From NCBI GenBank assembly GCA_947178245.1, contig CAMWXO010000009.1, positions 1-22,893 on the forward strand: 22,893 bases of DNA. The letters are read 5' to 3'. The notes below the pieces were generated by a model that was not told the origin of the DNA, ran no database searches, and saw only the letters and a list, made by a program, of their open reading frames with translations. Positions 15,046 through 22,893 of this stretch are shown here, one piece after another. Source of the DNA: an uncultured Porphyromonadaceae bacterium (GTDB lineage Bacteria > Bacteroidota > Bacteroidia > Bacteroidales > Muribaculaceae). Position 1 is the first letter of the stretch. Every line of letters begins with the position of its first letter. A program made the translations under genes and the position numbers.

Positions 15046-16563
15046 ATGAGACGGAATATATCAGTTCTGAATATTGGAAGCGGCGCTGCGGCTTCGGCGC
15101 TCGGCATTATGCTCGCGGCTGTGTTGGCGTTGCTTACCGGCTGCGGCGGCAGCCCGCGCGACGTGAGAAAGGTGGCGGAGCCGGCTCCGATCTTTCCCGA
15201 CTATGCCGGCGTGACGGTGCCCGCTGAGATCGCTCCTCTTAATTTCTCTGTGAAGGCGGCTGACGGAGTCGCAGAGAGGGTGGATGTCACCGTGAAGGGT
15301 GCCGACGGGAGCGAACTTCACTGCAACGGCCGATATGCCCGCTTCGACATAGATGACTGGCACAGCCTTCTCGAAGCCAACAAGGGGAAGCCCCTGAGCG
15401 TGACGGTGCGTGCCAAAGCGGGGGGAGAATGGCTGCAATATGATGATTTCAACATCTATGTGAGCGATGTGCCGCTCGATGAATGGGGGCTGACCTACAG
15501 GCGGATAGCGCCAGGATATGAGGTCTACAGCAAGATGGGTATATATCAGCGCGACCTTTCCGGCTTCGATGAATATCCCTTGATCGAAAACACCATGACC
15601 GGCGGACAGTGTTACAACTGCCACACTCCAAACCGCACGAATCCCGATGAGTTCCTGCTGCACGTGCGCGGCGAGCATGGCGCCACCATGATATCGAAGC
15701 GCGGGGAATGCACCTGGCTGCAGGCCACCAACGACACTCTCGGGGGCGCGATGGTCTATCCCTACTGGCATCCTTCGGGGCGCTACTGCGCTTTTTCCAC
15801 CAATAAGACGAGGCAGGGCTTCCATACGGGAGGCGAGAAACTGCTTGAGGTGTTCGACCACGAATCGGACGTCATAATATTCGACACGCAGACCAACGTG
15901 ATCATGCGCGACTCGCTGCTCTGCTCCTCGACATGGGCGGAAAATACCCCCGTTTTCTCGCCTGACGGCAAATGGCTCTATTTCACCACCTGCCGGCAGA
16001 AGGAATATCCGATGGAGATGAAAGACGTGAGATATAACCTGTGTCGCGTGGCCTTCGACGAGAAGACCGGAAAGACCGGGACGCAAGTAGATACCATCTT
16101 CGACGCTGCTGCGATGGGAAAGAGCCTGACATGGCCGCGCCCTTCCTACGACGGCAAGTATATGCTCTTCACGCTCAGCGACTACGGCTATTTCAGCATC
16201 TGGCACAAGGAGGCTGACCAGTGGCTGCTCGATCTGCGCTCGGGTGAGGCGCGCCCGCTCGGCGAGATCAACAGCGACGACGCCGACAGCTATCACAACT
16301 GGAGCGGCAACAGCCGGTGGGTGGTGTTCACCTCGCGTCGCGGCGACGGGCGCTATTCGCGCCTCTACATCGCCGGCATCGACCCAGAAGGCCGCTTCTC
16401 GAAGCCCTTCCTGCTGCCGCAGGAGAATCCGGAGGAGTATTATTCCGAGACCCTGTATTCTTTCAATACACCCGACTTCACCGAGAAGAAAGTGGAATTC
16501 GACGCCGGGAGCGCGGTGCGCGCCATCATGAGCGACGAGAGGGTGAATACCACCGTGAGATAA
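15046..16563 (+). CDS. TolB/PD40-type beta-propeller lipoprotein with CxxCH haem motif, copy 1
   Basis: This is a lipoprotein of 505 residues. A long hydrophobic signal ends in LLTGC (Cys33). The residues after the Cys (GGSPRD) lack the acidic surface-export signal, suggesting a periplasmic face. The N-terminal domain (~45-160) opens with IFPDYAGVTVPAEIAPLNF, conserved in all three copies. A c-type haem motif CYNCH occupies residues 189-193 (15610-15624). The C-terminal part (~230-490) has PD40/TolB-like propeller repeats: WHPSGRYCAFS, FSPDGKWLYFTT, PSYDGKYMLF, SIWHKEADQWLLDL, and YHNWSGNSRWVVFTSRR. It ends in the shared FLLPQENPEEYYSE block. Haem attachment is inferred from CxxCH plus the export signal; a disulfide or metal site is the alternative. 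It lies 3 nt after its membrane partner and 6 nt before copy 2. Confidence 0.75.
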   Translation: MRRNISVLNIGSGAAASALGIMLAAVLALLTGCGGSPRDVRKVAEPAPIFPDYAGVTVPAEIAPLNFSVKAADGVAERVDVTVKGADGSELHCNGRYARFDIDDWHSLLEANKGKPLSVTVRAKAGGEWLQYDDFNIYVSDVPLDEWGLTYRRIAPGYEVYSKMGIYQRDLSGFDEYPLIENTMTGGQCYNCHTPNRTNPDEFLLHVRGEHGATMISKRGECTWLQATNDTLGGAMVYPYWHPSGRYCAFSTNKTRQGFHTGGEKLLEVFDHESDVIIFDTQTNVIMRDSLLCSSTWAENTPVFSPDGKWLYFTTCRQKEYPMEMKDVRYNLCRVAFDEKTGKTGTQVDTIFDAAAMGKSLTWPRPSYDGKYMLFTLSDYGYFSIWHKEADQWLLDLRSGEARPLGEINSDDADSYHNWSGNSRWVVFTSRRGDGRYSRLYIAGIDPEGRFSKPFLLPQENPEEYYSETLYSFNTPDFTEKKVEFDAGSAVRAIMSDERVNTTVR

Positions 16564-16569
16564 AACGTA

Positions 16570-18360
16570 ATGATTATGACCGGAAGATCGATACTGCGCC
16601 TGATATGCTCCGCTGCCACTTTCTGCGGGATATTCCTGTGGCTTTGGCTCGGATGCCCGCAATCCCTGACCTATCAGGAGCAGAATCAGCTTTTTCTTTT
16701 CACATGGGGCTACTTCGCGGAAAGCGTGGGAGTTCCGGGAGGTTTTGCCGACTGGCTGTCGGAATTTGTGGTGCAGTTTGACTATATACCGCTCTACGGC
16801 GCCCTCCTTACGGCTCTCCTGCTCACACTCACTCAGGTGATGCTGGGCCTGGCGTGCCGCCGCGAGGCATCGGCCGACTGCGCTTATGCCGCTGCGGCCC
16901 TCCCGCCCATCCTGTTTGTGGCCGCGATGAGCGACGAGAACGTGCTGCTCTCTTACGGGGCCGCACTCACCCTCACCGCCACGGCTTTATGGCTCACCAC
17001 ACTGCCGGGGCGCCTCTCGCCGCTTGCCGATTTCCTGATGATGGCCGTGGTTGCGGTGGCGCTCTATTGGCTTGCCGGCCCTGTGGCGGTGGTCTTCATC
17101 ATAGCCGGCGGAATCCTGCGCAGGCATCCCCTCGCAGCGGCCGGAGCCCTCGCGGTGGCGGCAATCGCCGTAGTCGGCTTTAATGCGCTGCTGCTTCAGC
17201 AGTATCCGCTGAGTCGTCTGCTTGCCGGCATCAACTATTATCGGGTGCCCGAGGTGTATCCCGCCATTCTGTTCGTGATAGCGGCAGTGAGCGCCCTCGT
17301 GCCTCTGGCGGGACTGCTGAAGCTGCGTGGAGGGCGGTTGCCGGCCTATATCTTTGCCGGAGCCGTGGCAACATTCGGAGTGATATTCGTTACGGCTTCC
17401 CGCGACAGGGACAAAAGCTCTGTACTGGAATATGACTCCCTCGTGAGACAGGGACGTTGGGACGCCATAGTGGAAAAGGCGCGGAAGGAGCCTCCCTCGC
17501 ACGCTTTCGGCCAGCAGGCGCTCAATCTTGCCCTGGGGATGAAAGGGCAGCTCACCGAGTCGATGTTCCGCTATCCTCAGAACGGGCTTGAAAGCCTTAT
17601 CGGCGAATCGAGGCTCGACAATACCTCGCAGCTCATCTCTGCCGAGGCATTATATCGTCTGGGCCTGACCAACATCGCTTTCGCCACGGTATTCGACCTT
17701 CAGGAGGCGATAATGAACGACCGCAAGAGCGGACGCCACACCAAGCGCATGGCCGAGTGCATGATCATCAACGGCAACTATGAAGTGGCCCGCAAATACA
17801 TAGAAATGCTGAAGCATTCCCTCTTCTACAGCGAATGGGCGCGCCGGGCCGAGACTCTGCTTGGTAATGACGGGGGCGTGGAGGCGCATCCGGTCTACGG
17901 CCCCTTGCGCCGCACGGCCTTCAGGGAAGATGGATTCTACGTGCACGGTCAGATCGACAAGATCCTGGCCAAGCTGGCAGCCGGAAGCGGGGGCTCCAAT
18001 ACTCTCGCATGGGATTATTTCTGCGCGGCGGCCATGCTCAAGTGCGATCTCTCCACGTTGCTGGGAGTGTGGAACGCGCATGCCTCCGATTTCGAGCGGG
18101 GCGAGATGCCGCGCCACCTGCAGGAGGCGGCTGCTCTCTTCTGGACATCGACCCACGGCAATTTCGATGGGATGCCTTTCCGGCTGAGCGAGGACGTAAA
18201 GACGCAGACGGCGGCCCTTGCCCGCGCAGCGATGCAGCACAGCGGGAACCCGGCCGCATGGGAGGCCGCGGCGCCAGGATCATACGGTGTTTATTTCCTG
18301 AGGCAGGCAGCGCGTGAAGGCGCTCGCTCGGCTGCCGGCTATCAATCCACTCACGAATGA
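16570..18360 (+). CDS. DUF6057-like polytopic membrane protein, copy 2
   Basis: This paralogue of the gene at 13279 has 596 residues and the same layout. Its hydrophobic N-terminal half has about eight segments, and its helical soluble half begins near VLEYDSLVRQGRWDAI. QEQNQLF (36-42), PGG (56-58) and LYWLAGP (165-171) lie at almost the same positions as in copy 1. The soluble half shares NLAL(A/G)M(T/K)GQL, the YxxNG segment and GNYEVARKYIEMLKHSLFYSEWA, parallel to GDYEVAEKYLRILQNTLFYGKWA of copy 1. ATG 16570 begins 6 nt after the preceding stop; ATG 16576 is a possible start. Its stop overlaps the next start by 4 nt (ATGA), indicating translational coupling. Function unknown; a membrane anchor or partner for the adjacent CxxCH lipoprotein is inferred from the pairing. 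Confidence 0.75.
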   Translation: MIMTGRSILRLICSAATFCGIFLWLWLGCPQSLTYQEQNQLFLFTWGYFAESVGVPGGFADWLSEFVVQFDYIPLYGALLTALLLTLTQVMLGLACRREASADCAYAAAALPPILFVAAMSDENVLLSYGAALTLTATALWLTTLPGRLSPLADFLMMAVVAVALYWLAGPVAVVFIIAGGILRRHPLAAAGALAVAAIAVVGFNALLLQQYPLSRLLAGINYYRVPEVYPAILFVIAAVSALVPLAGLLKLRGGRLPAYIFAGAVATFGVIFVTASRDRDKSSVLEYDSLVRQGRWDAIVEKARKEPPSHAFGQQALNLALGMKGQLTESMFRYPQNGLESLIGESRLDNTSQLISAEALYRLGLTNIAFATVFDLQEAIMNDRKSGRHTKRMAECMIINGNYEVARKYIEMLKHSLFYSEWARRAETLLGNDGGVEAHPVYGPLRRTAFREDGFYVHGQIDKILAKLAAGSGGSNTLAWDYFCAAAMLKCDLSTLLGVWNAHASDFERGEMPRHLQEAAALFWTSTHGNFDGMPFRLSEDVKTQTAALARAAMQHSGNPAAWEAAAPGSYGVYFLRQAAREGARSAAGYQSTHE

Positions 18361-19841
18361 CAAGAATGAAACATACAGTGCTTTATCAGCTTATCGTGCT
18401 CGGCTTTCTCATGCTCCTTGCCGGATGCGGCGGCAATCGGCCTCCGGTAATGGATGCATCGGCCGACGCGCCGCGCATATTTCCCGACTATGCCGGTGTG
18501 ACTATCCCGGCCGGAATAGCCCCGATGAATTTCAATGTGGATGATGCCGAATATGTCTATGTCAAGGTGACAGGAAGCAAGGGGGGCGAGATGGAGGCGC
18601 ACGGCGACTACGCCCGCTTCGATGCCGGCGACTGGCATGAGCTGACGGAGCGAAATGCCGGAGGCGACCTGAAATTCGACGTCTATGTAATGAAAAGGGG
18701 AGGGGAATGGCATCGTCATGCCCCCTTCACCATGCACGTGAGCGATGTGCCTCTCGACGATTACGGAGTGATATACCGCAAGATAGCCCCGGGCTATGAG
18801 ACATTCAGCAAAATCGGCCTCTATCAGCGCGATCTCTCTTCATTTGAGGAGACGCCCGTGATAGAGGAGACGGCTGTGGAGGGAAAGTGCATGAACTGTC
18901 ATTATTCCAACCGCGGCAGTTCCCGGCAGTTCGTATTCCACATACGCGGCAAGAACGGAGGCACCGTCCTCAGGAAAGGCGACAGCCTCCGCTACCTCAA
19001 CACGAAGACTCCGGAGACAGCCGGCAATGCCACCTACGGATACTGGCATCCCGACGGACGATATATAGTCTTTTCCGCCAATAGGATAGTGCAGAATTTC
19101 TATCTTAATCCCGAGCAAAACATAGAGCCCTGGGATGTGGTGTCGGATCTCATCATTCTTGACACGGAGACCGATCGAATCATAACGTCGCCCCTCGTGG
19201 CCACTCCCGACTGCGAGACCACTCCGGCATTCTCGCCCGACGGCAAGAAAATCTATTTCTGCAAGGCTGACTCGGTGATCATGCCGGCTGAATACGACAA
19301 ACTGAGATACAGCCTCTGCAGCATTGATTTCGACGCGGCCACCGGCTCGTTCGGCTCGCGCATCGACACTATCATCGCGGCCGATGCCATCGGGAAGAGC
19401 ATAAGCCTTCCCCGCCCTTCCTACGACGGGAGATATCTGATGTATAACGTCACCGACCACGGCACATCGCCCATACATCACTCCGACGCCGACCTGTGGC
19501 TGATGGATCTCGCTTCGGGTGAGACATGGCCCATGACGGAACTCAACAGCGACCGGAGCGATGCCTATCACAACTGGAGCGGCGCGGGGGGATGGTTCCT
19601 GTTCAACAGCAAAAGGCTCGACGGGATGTATGGCAATCTCTATCTCTCGCGTGTCGGGAGCGACGGAAAAGCCACGAAGCCCTTCCTGCTACCGCAGGAG
19701 AATCCCCTGAAATACTACAGCGAGTCCCTTCATTCATTCAATGCCCCCGATTTCATCAGCGACAAGATTTCGCTTCCCATGCCCGAGGTGAGGGATATGG
19801 TGAAGGAGGGCCGAATCGTCAATGTAAGCGTAAGGAAATGA
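18357..19841 (+). CDS. TolB/PD40-type beta-propeller lipoprotein with CxxCH haem motif, copy 2
   Basis: This paralogue of the gene at 15046 has 494 residues. The lipobox LLAGC gives Cys24 (Cys21 if translation starts at ATG 18366). After it come IFPDYAGVTIPAGIAPMNF, the block SDVPLDDYGVIYRKIAPGYE shared with copy 1, LYQRDLSSFEETPVIEET, and CMNCH at residues 178-182 (18888-18902). Propeller repeats include YWHPDGRYIVFS, FSPDGKKIYF, PSYDGRYLMYN, SPIHHSDADLWLMDL and YHNWSGAGGWFLFNSKR. The close is KPFLLPQENPLKYYSES. The ATG at 18357 overlaps the upstream stop by 4 nt. The gene also overlaps the next start by 4 nt. Export and CxxCH together suggest a periplasmic c-type cytochrome domain fused to a propeller; this has not been shown from sequence alone. 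Confidence 0.75.
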   Translation: MTRMKHTVLYQLIVLGFLMLLAGCGGNRPPVMDASADAPRIFPDYAGVTIPAGIAPMNFNVDDAEYVYVKVTGSKGGEMEAHGDYARFDAGDWHELTERNAGGDLKFDVYVMKRGGEWHRHAPFTMHVSDVPLDDYGVIYRKIAPGYETFSKIGLYQRDLSSFEETPVIEETAVEGKCMNCHYSNRGSSRQFVFHIRGKNGGTVLRKGDSLRYLNTKTPETAGNATYGYWHPDGRYIVFSANRIVQNFYLNPEQNIEPWDVVSDLIILDTETDRIITSPLVATPDCETTPAFSPDGKKIYFCKADSVIMPAEYDKLRYSLCSIDFDAATGSFGSRIDTIIAADAIGKSISLPRPSYDGRYLMYNVTDHGTSPIHHSDADLWLMDLASGETWPMTELNSDRSDAYHNWSGAGGWFLFNSKRLDGMYGNLYLSRVGSDGKATKPFLLPQENPLKYYSESLHSFNAPDFISDKISLPMPEVRDMVKEGRIVNVSVRK

Positions 19842-21415
19842 AGAGAGATCGCATCATCATCGCATGTGTAGCCGTATTGTGCTTCGCGGCGCTTGCAGCG
19901 TTCTACGCCATATACTACAGCTCGCACCTTCTCTGGCAGGAACAGAACAGGATATTTCTCTATTCGGCATCCTGGATAGCCGGATATTTCGGCCGTCCGG
20001 CCTGGTTGGCGTGTCTCGGAGGGGAATGGCTCTCGCAGTTCTTTGCCTTTCCTCTCGCGGGGGCCGTGATCCTGACCCTGCTGATTGCCGCCGCAACAGT
20101 GCTTTTCGGTATTGCTGCGCGCCGGTATCTCCGCTCTTGGGCGGCATTGGCATTGAGCGCTGTGTTCGCGCTCTTTCTCGCGGGCTGCTCCATGCGGGCC
20201 TCGACAGCGCCGGAATTCTTCATCGCTGTGGCCGGAGGATTGCTTTGTGGCGTTGCGCCCACGAGGGTGACCGTCAGGAATGGGAGACGTATTGATCTCG
20301 CGCCTCTCGCCGTAGCCTTCTCGTTCTGGGCATTCGGATTCGGCGCCCTTGTCACGGCTCTGCTGAAGTGTGCGGATGCCGTAGGGCGCGGATATGAGGA
20401 GAAATGGCGCGGATATTGGTGGGTCAGCGCCGTCTGCACCGCAGCTGTGGCAGTGGGATTGCCTGCCGCGGTGTGCCGTCCGTGCGGTCTGCCCTACGGC
20501 ATCACTCTGACCTATCCCGGGCTTTCATGGCCGGGATTGCCGGAGTCGAGATCTGAAGAGCGTCTGGCCATAGCCGACGCATTCAGCAGCGGCGACTATG
20601 CCCGCACCGGGGCGCTGGCGCAGAGTGTGGAAGAGCCGGATGACGTGACGGCGTTCTACTATTATCTCTCAAGCGCTGTGCGCGACTCCCTGCCAGACAA
20701 TCTCATGAAATATCCGGTGAAGAATCTCGGCACTCTCACCAGCATCGGCGATGAGACACCCCTTATGGTGATCAACATGATGAACGATCTCTATTTTGAA
20801 CTCGGAGATATGACCTACGCCGAGCGTGCGGCCATGATGCGCAATGTGTTCTCGCCGCGCAACCGCAACGTGAGGATGATGCGCCGGCTTGCGGAGATCA
20901 ATCTCGTAAGCGGCGACACAGCGGCCGCTATGAAGTATCTGCGCATACTCGACCGCACTCACTTCTATTCAGGGTGGAGCCGCGACCACCGGCCGGGCTC
21001 CATGAGCGGCGCCGCAGAAGAGGAGATATTGCGGCGGCGCGACTTGTCAAACTCGAAAGACAATATCCGCCTCGGCGACAACTGCCGCAACATTCTGCTC
21101 GAGCTGCTTGAGTCAAATCCGCGCAACACCGTGGCGCTCGATTATCTCCTGTGCACCGATCTGCTGCTGAAGGATATGGACACCTTCAAGATGGACTACG
21201 ACACATACTGCATGGAGAAAGGCGCGCCGCGCTATAAGGATCTGTATCAGCAGGCGCTCATGATCTATCTCGCCGGCACCGAAGCGCCAGGCGATGAGTG
21301 GGAAAGGTATATCGTGCCGGGCCCGCAGGCGCAGGCTTTCAGAGCTTACAGCGCCCGCCGCGGCGACCCGGCTTTCAGCGACACTTACTGGTATTATTTC
21401 GACCGGCATAAATGA
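19838..21415 (+). CDS. DUF6057-like polytopic membrane protein, copy 3 (divergent)
   Basis: This protein of 525 residues is the shortest and most divergent of the three. The QEQNRIF motif is at 34-40, directly after the first membrane segment (IIIACVAVLCFAALAAFYAI). The PGG that follows in the other copies is replaced by RPAW, and LYWLAGP is replaced by a FWAFGFGALVTALL segment. The soluble half keeps the same repeat pattern: RRLAEINLVSGDTAAAMKYL, then RILDRTHFYSGWS. The upstream in-frame extension to 19526 was rejected because it is only an overlap with the preceding lipoprotein gene. ATG 19838 overlaps that gene's stop by 4 nt and matches the paralogue starts. The next lipoprotein start overlaps its stop in the same way. 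Confidence 0.75.
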   Translation: MKRDRIIIACVAVLCFAALAAFYAIYYSSHLLWQEQNRIFLYSASWIAGYFGRPAWLACLGGEWLSQFFAFPLAGAVILTLLIAAATVLFGIAARRYLRSWAALALSAVFALFLAGCSMRASTAPEFFIAVAGGLLCGVAPTRVTVRNGRRIDLAPLAVAFSFWAFGFGALVTALLKCADAVGRGYEEKWRGYWWVSAVCTAAVAVGLPAAVCRPCGLPYGITLTYPGLSWPGLPESRSEERLAIADAFSSGDYARTGALAQSVEEPDDVTAFYYYLSSAVRDSLPDNLMKYPVKNLGTLTSIGDETPLMVINMMNDLYFELGDMTYAERAAMMRNVFSPRNRNVRMMRRLAEINLVSGDTAAAMKYLRILDRTHFYSGWSRDHRPGSMSGAAEEEILRRRDLSNSKDNIRLGDNCRNILLELLESNPRNTVALDYLLCTDLLLKDMDTFKMDYDTYCMEKGAPRYKDLYQQALMIYLAGTEAPGDEWERYIVPGPQAQAFRAYSARRGDPAFSDTYWYYFDRHK

Positions 21416-22893
21416 TGATGAGACACTTCCTTTTAATTCCGATACTTTTTCTGCTCGGCCTGCAGGCCGGATGCGGCCCGACTCCCTCGGATGTGACCGA
21501 GGCTGACGTCCTCCCCGACATCTATCCCGACTATTGCGGAGTGACGGTGCCGGAAAACATCGCTCCGCTCAATTTCCTTATGCGCGGCGACTGCGATGCG
21601 CTCTACGTCACCGCCCGATGCGGCGACATGGAGATAAAATCGCAAAGGAAAGGAAATGAGGCGGTTTTCAGACTCGATGAATGGAAACGCCTCATGAAGA
21701 ATGCCTCCGGAAAGAGTGTGGCTGTGACTGTCACTGCCCGGGAGAATGGTGAATGGAAGGAGTACAGACCGTTTGCCATCTCGGTCTCCCCCGACAGGAT
21801 CGACCCTTATCTCACCTATCGCCTTATCGAGCCTGATTATGAGGTGTTTTCACGCCTTCAGATCATGGAGCGTAATGTGGAAGACTTCTCGGAGCGTGTC
21901 TTGTGCGATTATAACGCCGTGGGCAACCGCTGTATGAACTGCCACACCCACGCACCCGGCAATCAGGATCTCTCGTTCCTCTACGTCAGGGGTGAAGGTG
22001 GAGGTATGGTGGTGAACGATCACGGCCGTCTGAAGCTTCTCGACTTCAAGACGCCCGATATGGTCTCGGGGCCGGTCTACGGGCAGTTTGACCCCTCGGG
22101 CCGGTATATAGTCTTCTCCACCAATAAGATAATTCCTGCCTTACATTCCCGTCCCGATAAGCGTCTGGAGGTGTTCGACACGAAATCTGATGTCTATGTC
22201 TACGACCGCGACCGCGACAAGGTGCTCCGCTCGCCGCTGCTTGCCGACTCGACGCGTCTCGAGACTTTCCCCACATTCTCGGCCGACGGAAGGAGCATCT
22301 ACTGGTGCGCGGCCGAAGGAGAGGCCCGCCCGTCGAGCCTCGACAGTCTGCACTACAGCCTGTGCCGTATAGATTTCGACCCCGCTTCAGGGGCATTTGG
22401 CGAAAAGACTGATACAGTGGTGAAAGGAAACCGCAATAACGGAAGCGTGAGCCATCCGCGAGTGTCGCCCGACGGCCGACGGCTGCTCTATACGGTGTCG
22501 GATTTCGGTACATTCCCGATCTGGCACCGCGAGGCCGACCTGCGCATGATCGATCTCACCACGGGGCGGGTAGATTCGCTTCTGAACGTAAACAGCCCGA
22601 TGAGCGACACTTACCACGGCTGGTCTTCGAGCGGGAGATGGTTTGTATTCGCAAGCAAACGCGACGACGGCCTCTATGGCAAGCCATATTTCGCTCATGT
22701 CGCTGCCGACGGCACGGTTTCAAAGCCTTTCGTGCTTCCTCAGGAATATCCCTCTTTCTACGACCTTAACCTGAAATCTTACAACGTTCCCGACCTCGGC
22801 AGCTCCCCCGTCTCGCTCACTCCCCCCGGAGTAGCGTCCCTAATCTCTCAATCTGTCTGTTATTCACATCTGACGCTGCCGGCGAATAGCCTT
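21412..22893 (+). CDS. TolB/PD40-type beta-propeller lipoprotein with CxxCH haem motif, copy 3 (3' end outside window)
   Basis: The reading frame is open from ATG 21412 to the last base, giving 494 codons without a stop. It starts with three Met codons, then a signal peptide and lipobox LQAGC (Cys21). Then come IYPDYCGVTVPENIAPLNF, IMERNVEDFSERV, and CMNCH at 21931-21945. Propeller repeats include FDPSGRYIVFSTNK, FSADGRSIYW, VSPDGRRLLYTVSD, PIWHREADLRMIDL and YHGWSSSGRWFVFASKR. The closing block KPFVLPQEYPSFY aligns with the ends of copies 1 and 2, so only the last few tens of residues are probably missing. It carries several extra Cys in the N-terminal domain (DYCG, GDCD, RCGD, VLCD) not seen in copies 1 and 2. 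The 4-nt overlap with the upstream gene continues the coupled-operon pattern. Confidence 0.78.
   Translation, partial: MMMRHFLLIPILFLLGLQAGCGPTPSDVTEADVLPDIYPDYCGVTVPENIAPLNFLMRGDCDALYVTARCGDMEIKSQRKGNEAVFRLDEWKRLMKNASGKSVAVTVTARENGEWKEYRPFAISVSPDRIDPYLTYRLIEPDYEVFSRLQIMERNVEDFSERVLCDYNAVGNRCMNCHTHAPGNQDLSFLYVRGEGGGMVVNDHGRLKLLDFKTPDMVSGPVYGQFDPSGRYIVFSTNKIIPALHSRPDKRLEVFDTKSDVYVYDRDRDKVLRSPLLADSTRLETFPTFSADGRSIYWCAAEGEARPSSLDSLHYSLCRIDFDPASGAFGEKTDTVVKGNRNNGSVSHPRVSPDGRRLLYTVSDFGTFPIWHREADLRMIDLTTGRVDSLLNVNSPMSDTYHGWSSSGRWFVFASKRDDGLYGKPYFAHVAADGTVSKPFVLPQEYPSFYDLNLKSYNVPDLGSSPVSLTPPGVASLISQSVCYSHLTLPANSL

Noticed and set aside
15061..16662. 533-codon open frame on the minus strand opposite the first CxxCH lipoprotein
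   Set aside because: It mirrors a well-supported + strand gene. Its translation is rich in His, Arg and Gly with no recognisable domain, as expected from high-GC codon bias on the opposite strand. Similar long minus-strand frames occur opposite most genes here.
19526..19837. N-terminal extension of the third membrane protein
   Set aside because: The extension is an out-of-frame reading of the preceding lipoprotein gene. The ATG at 19838 overlaps the upstream stop and aligns with the paralogues' first membrane helix.

Overview
The window looks like a chromosomal segment of a moderately GC-rich member of the Bacteroidales, most likely a gut Muribaculaceae-type bacterium. The evidence is a SusC/SusD pair, Bacteroidetes-type promoter elements (TAnnTTTG), AraC-type regulation next to a glycan locus, many lipoproteins, and no clear Shine-Dalgarno sequences. 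The family-level placement is inference. All genes read on the + strand.

Positions 1-11634 hold a polysaccharide utilisation locus (PUL). It contains the 3' end of an AraC-type regulator, a fused SGNH acetylesterase/GH5 beta-mannanase, a CE7-type deacetylase, a SusC transporter, a SusD lipoprotein and a surface lipoprotein with an internal duplication. The mannanase signature plus two deacetylases points to acetylated beta-mannan (for example glucomannan). The regulator would switch on the locus, the surface lipoproteins and SusCD would capture and import oligosaccharides, and the two secreted enzymes would deacetylate and cleave them.

Positions 11635-12548 are a boundary zone. It holds a terminator, a REP-like palindrome, a stand-alone DUF4369 lipoprotein, heptamer repeats, a second terminator with a long imperfect inverted repeat, and the promoter and probable operator of a toxin-antitoxin pair. 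Positions 12549-13237 hold higBA (toxin first).

Positions 13279-22893 (running off the window) hold the most unusual part. A two-gene module is present three times in tandem: a polytopic membrane protein with a helical soluble C-terminal half (DUF6057-like), followed by a TolB/PD40-type beta-propeller lipoprotein with a c-type haem motif (CxxCH). The six genes are separated by 6 nt or less or overlap by 4 nt, so they are almost certainly one operon. The three copies are clearly homologous but well diverged, and the third is the most divergent. I know of no assigned function. A membrane-bound three-part redox or sensing assembly is the most interesting hypothesis here. The last gene is open at the window end.

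Intergenic gaps carry short tandem arrays with 7-bp (AATTGAG-like) and 9-bp units. Three of the 7-bp arrays begin exactly in the stop codon of the preceding gene.
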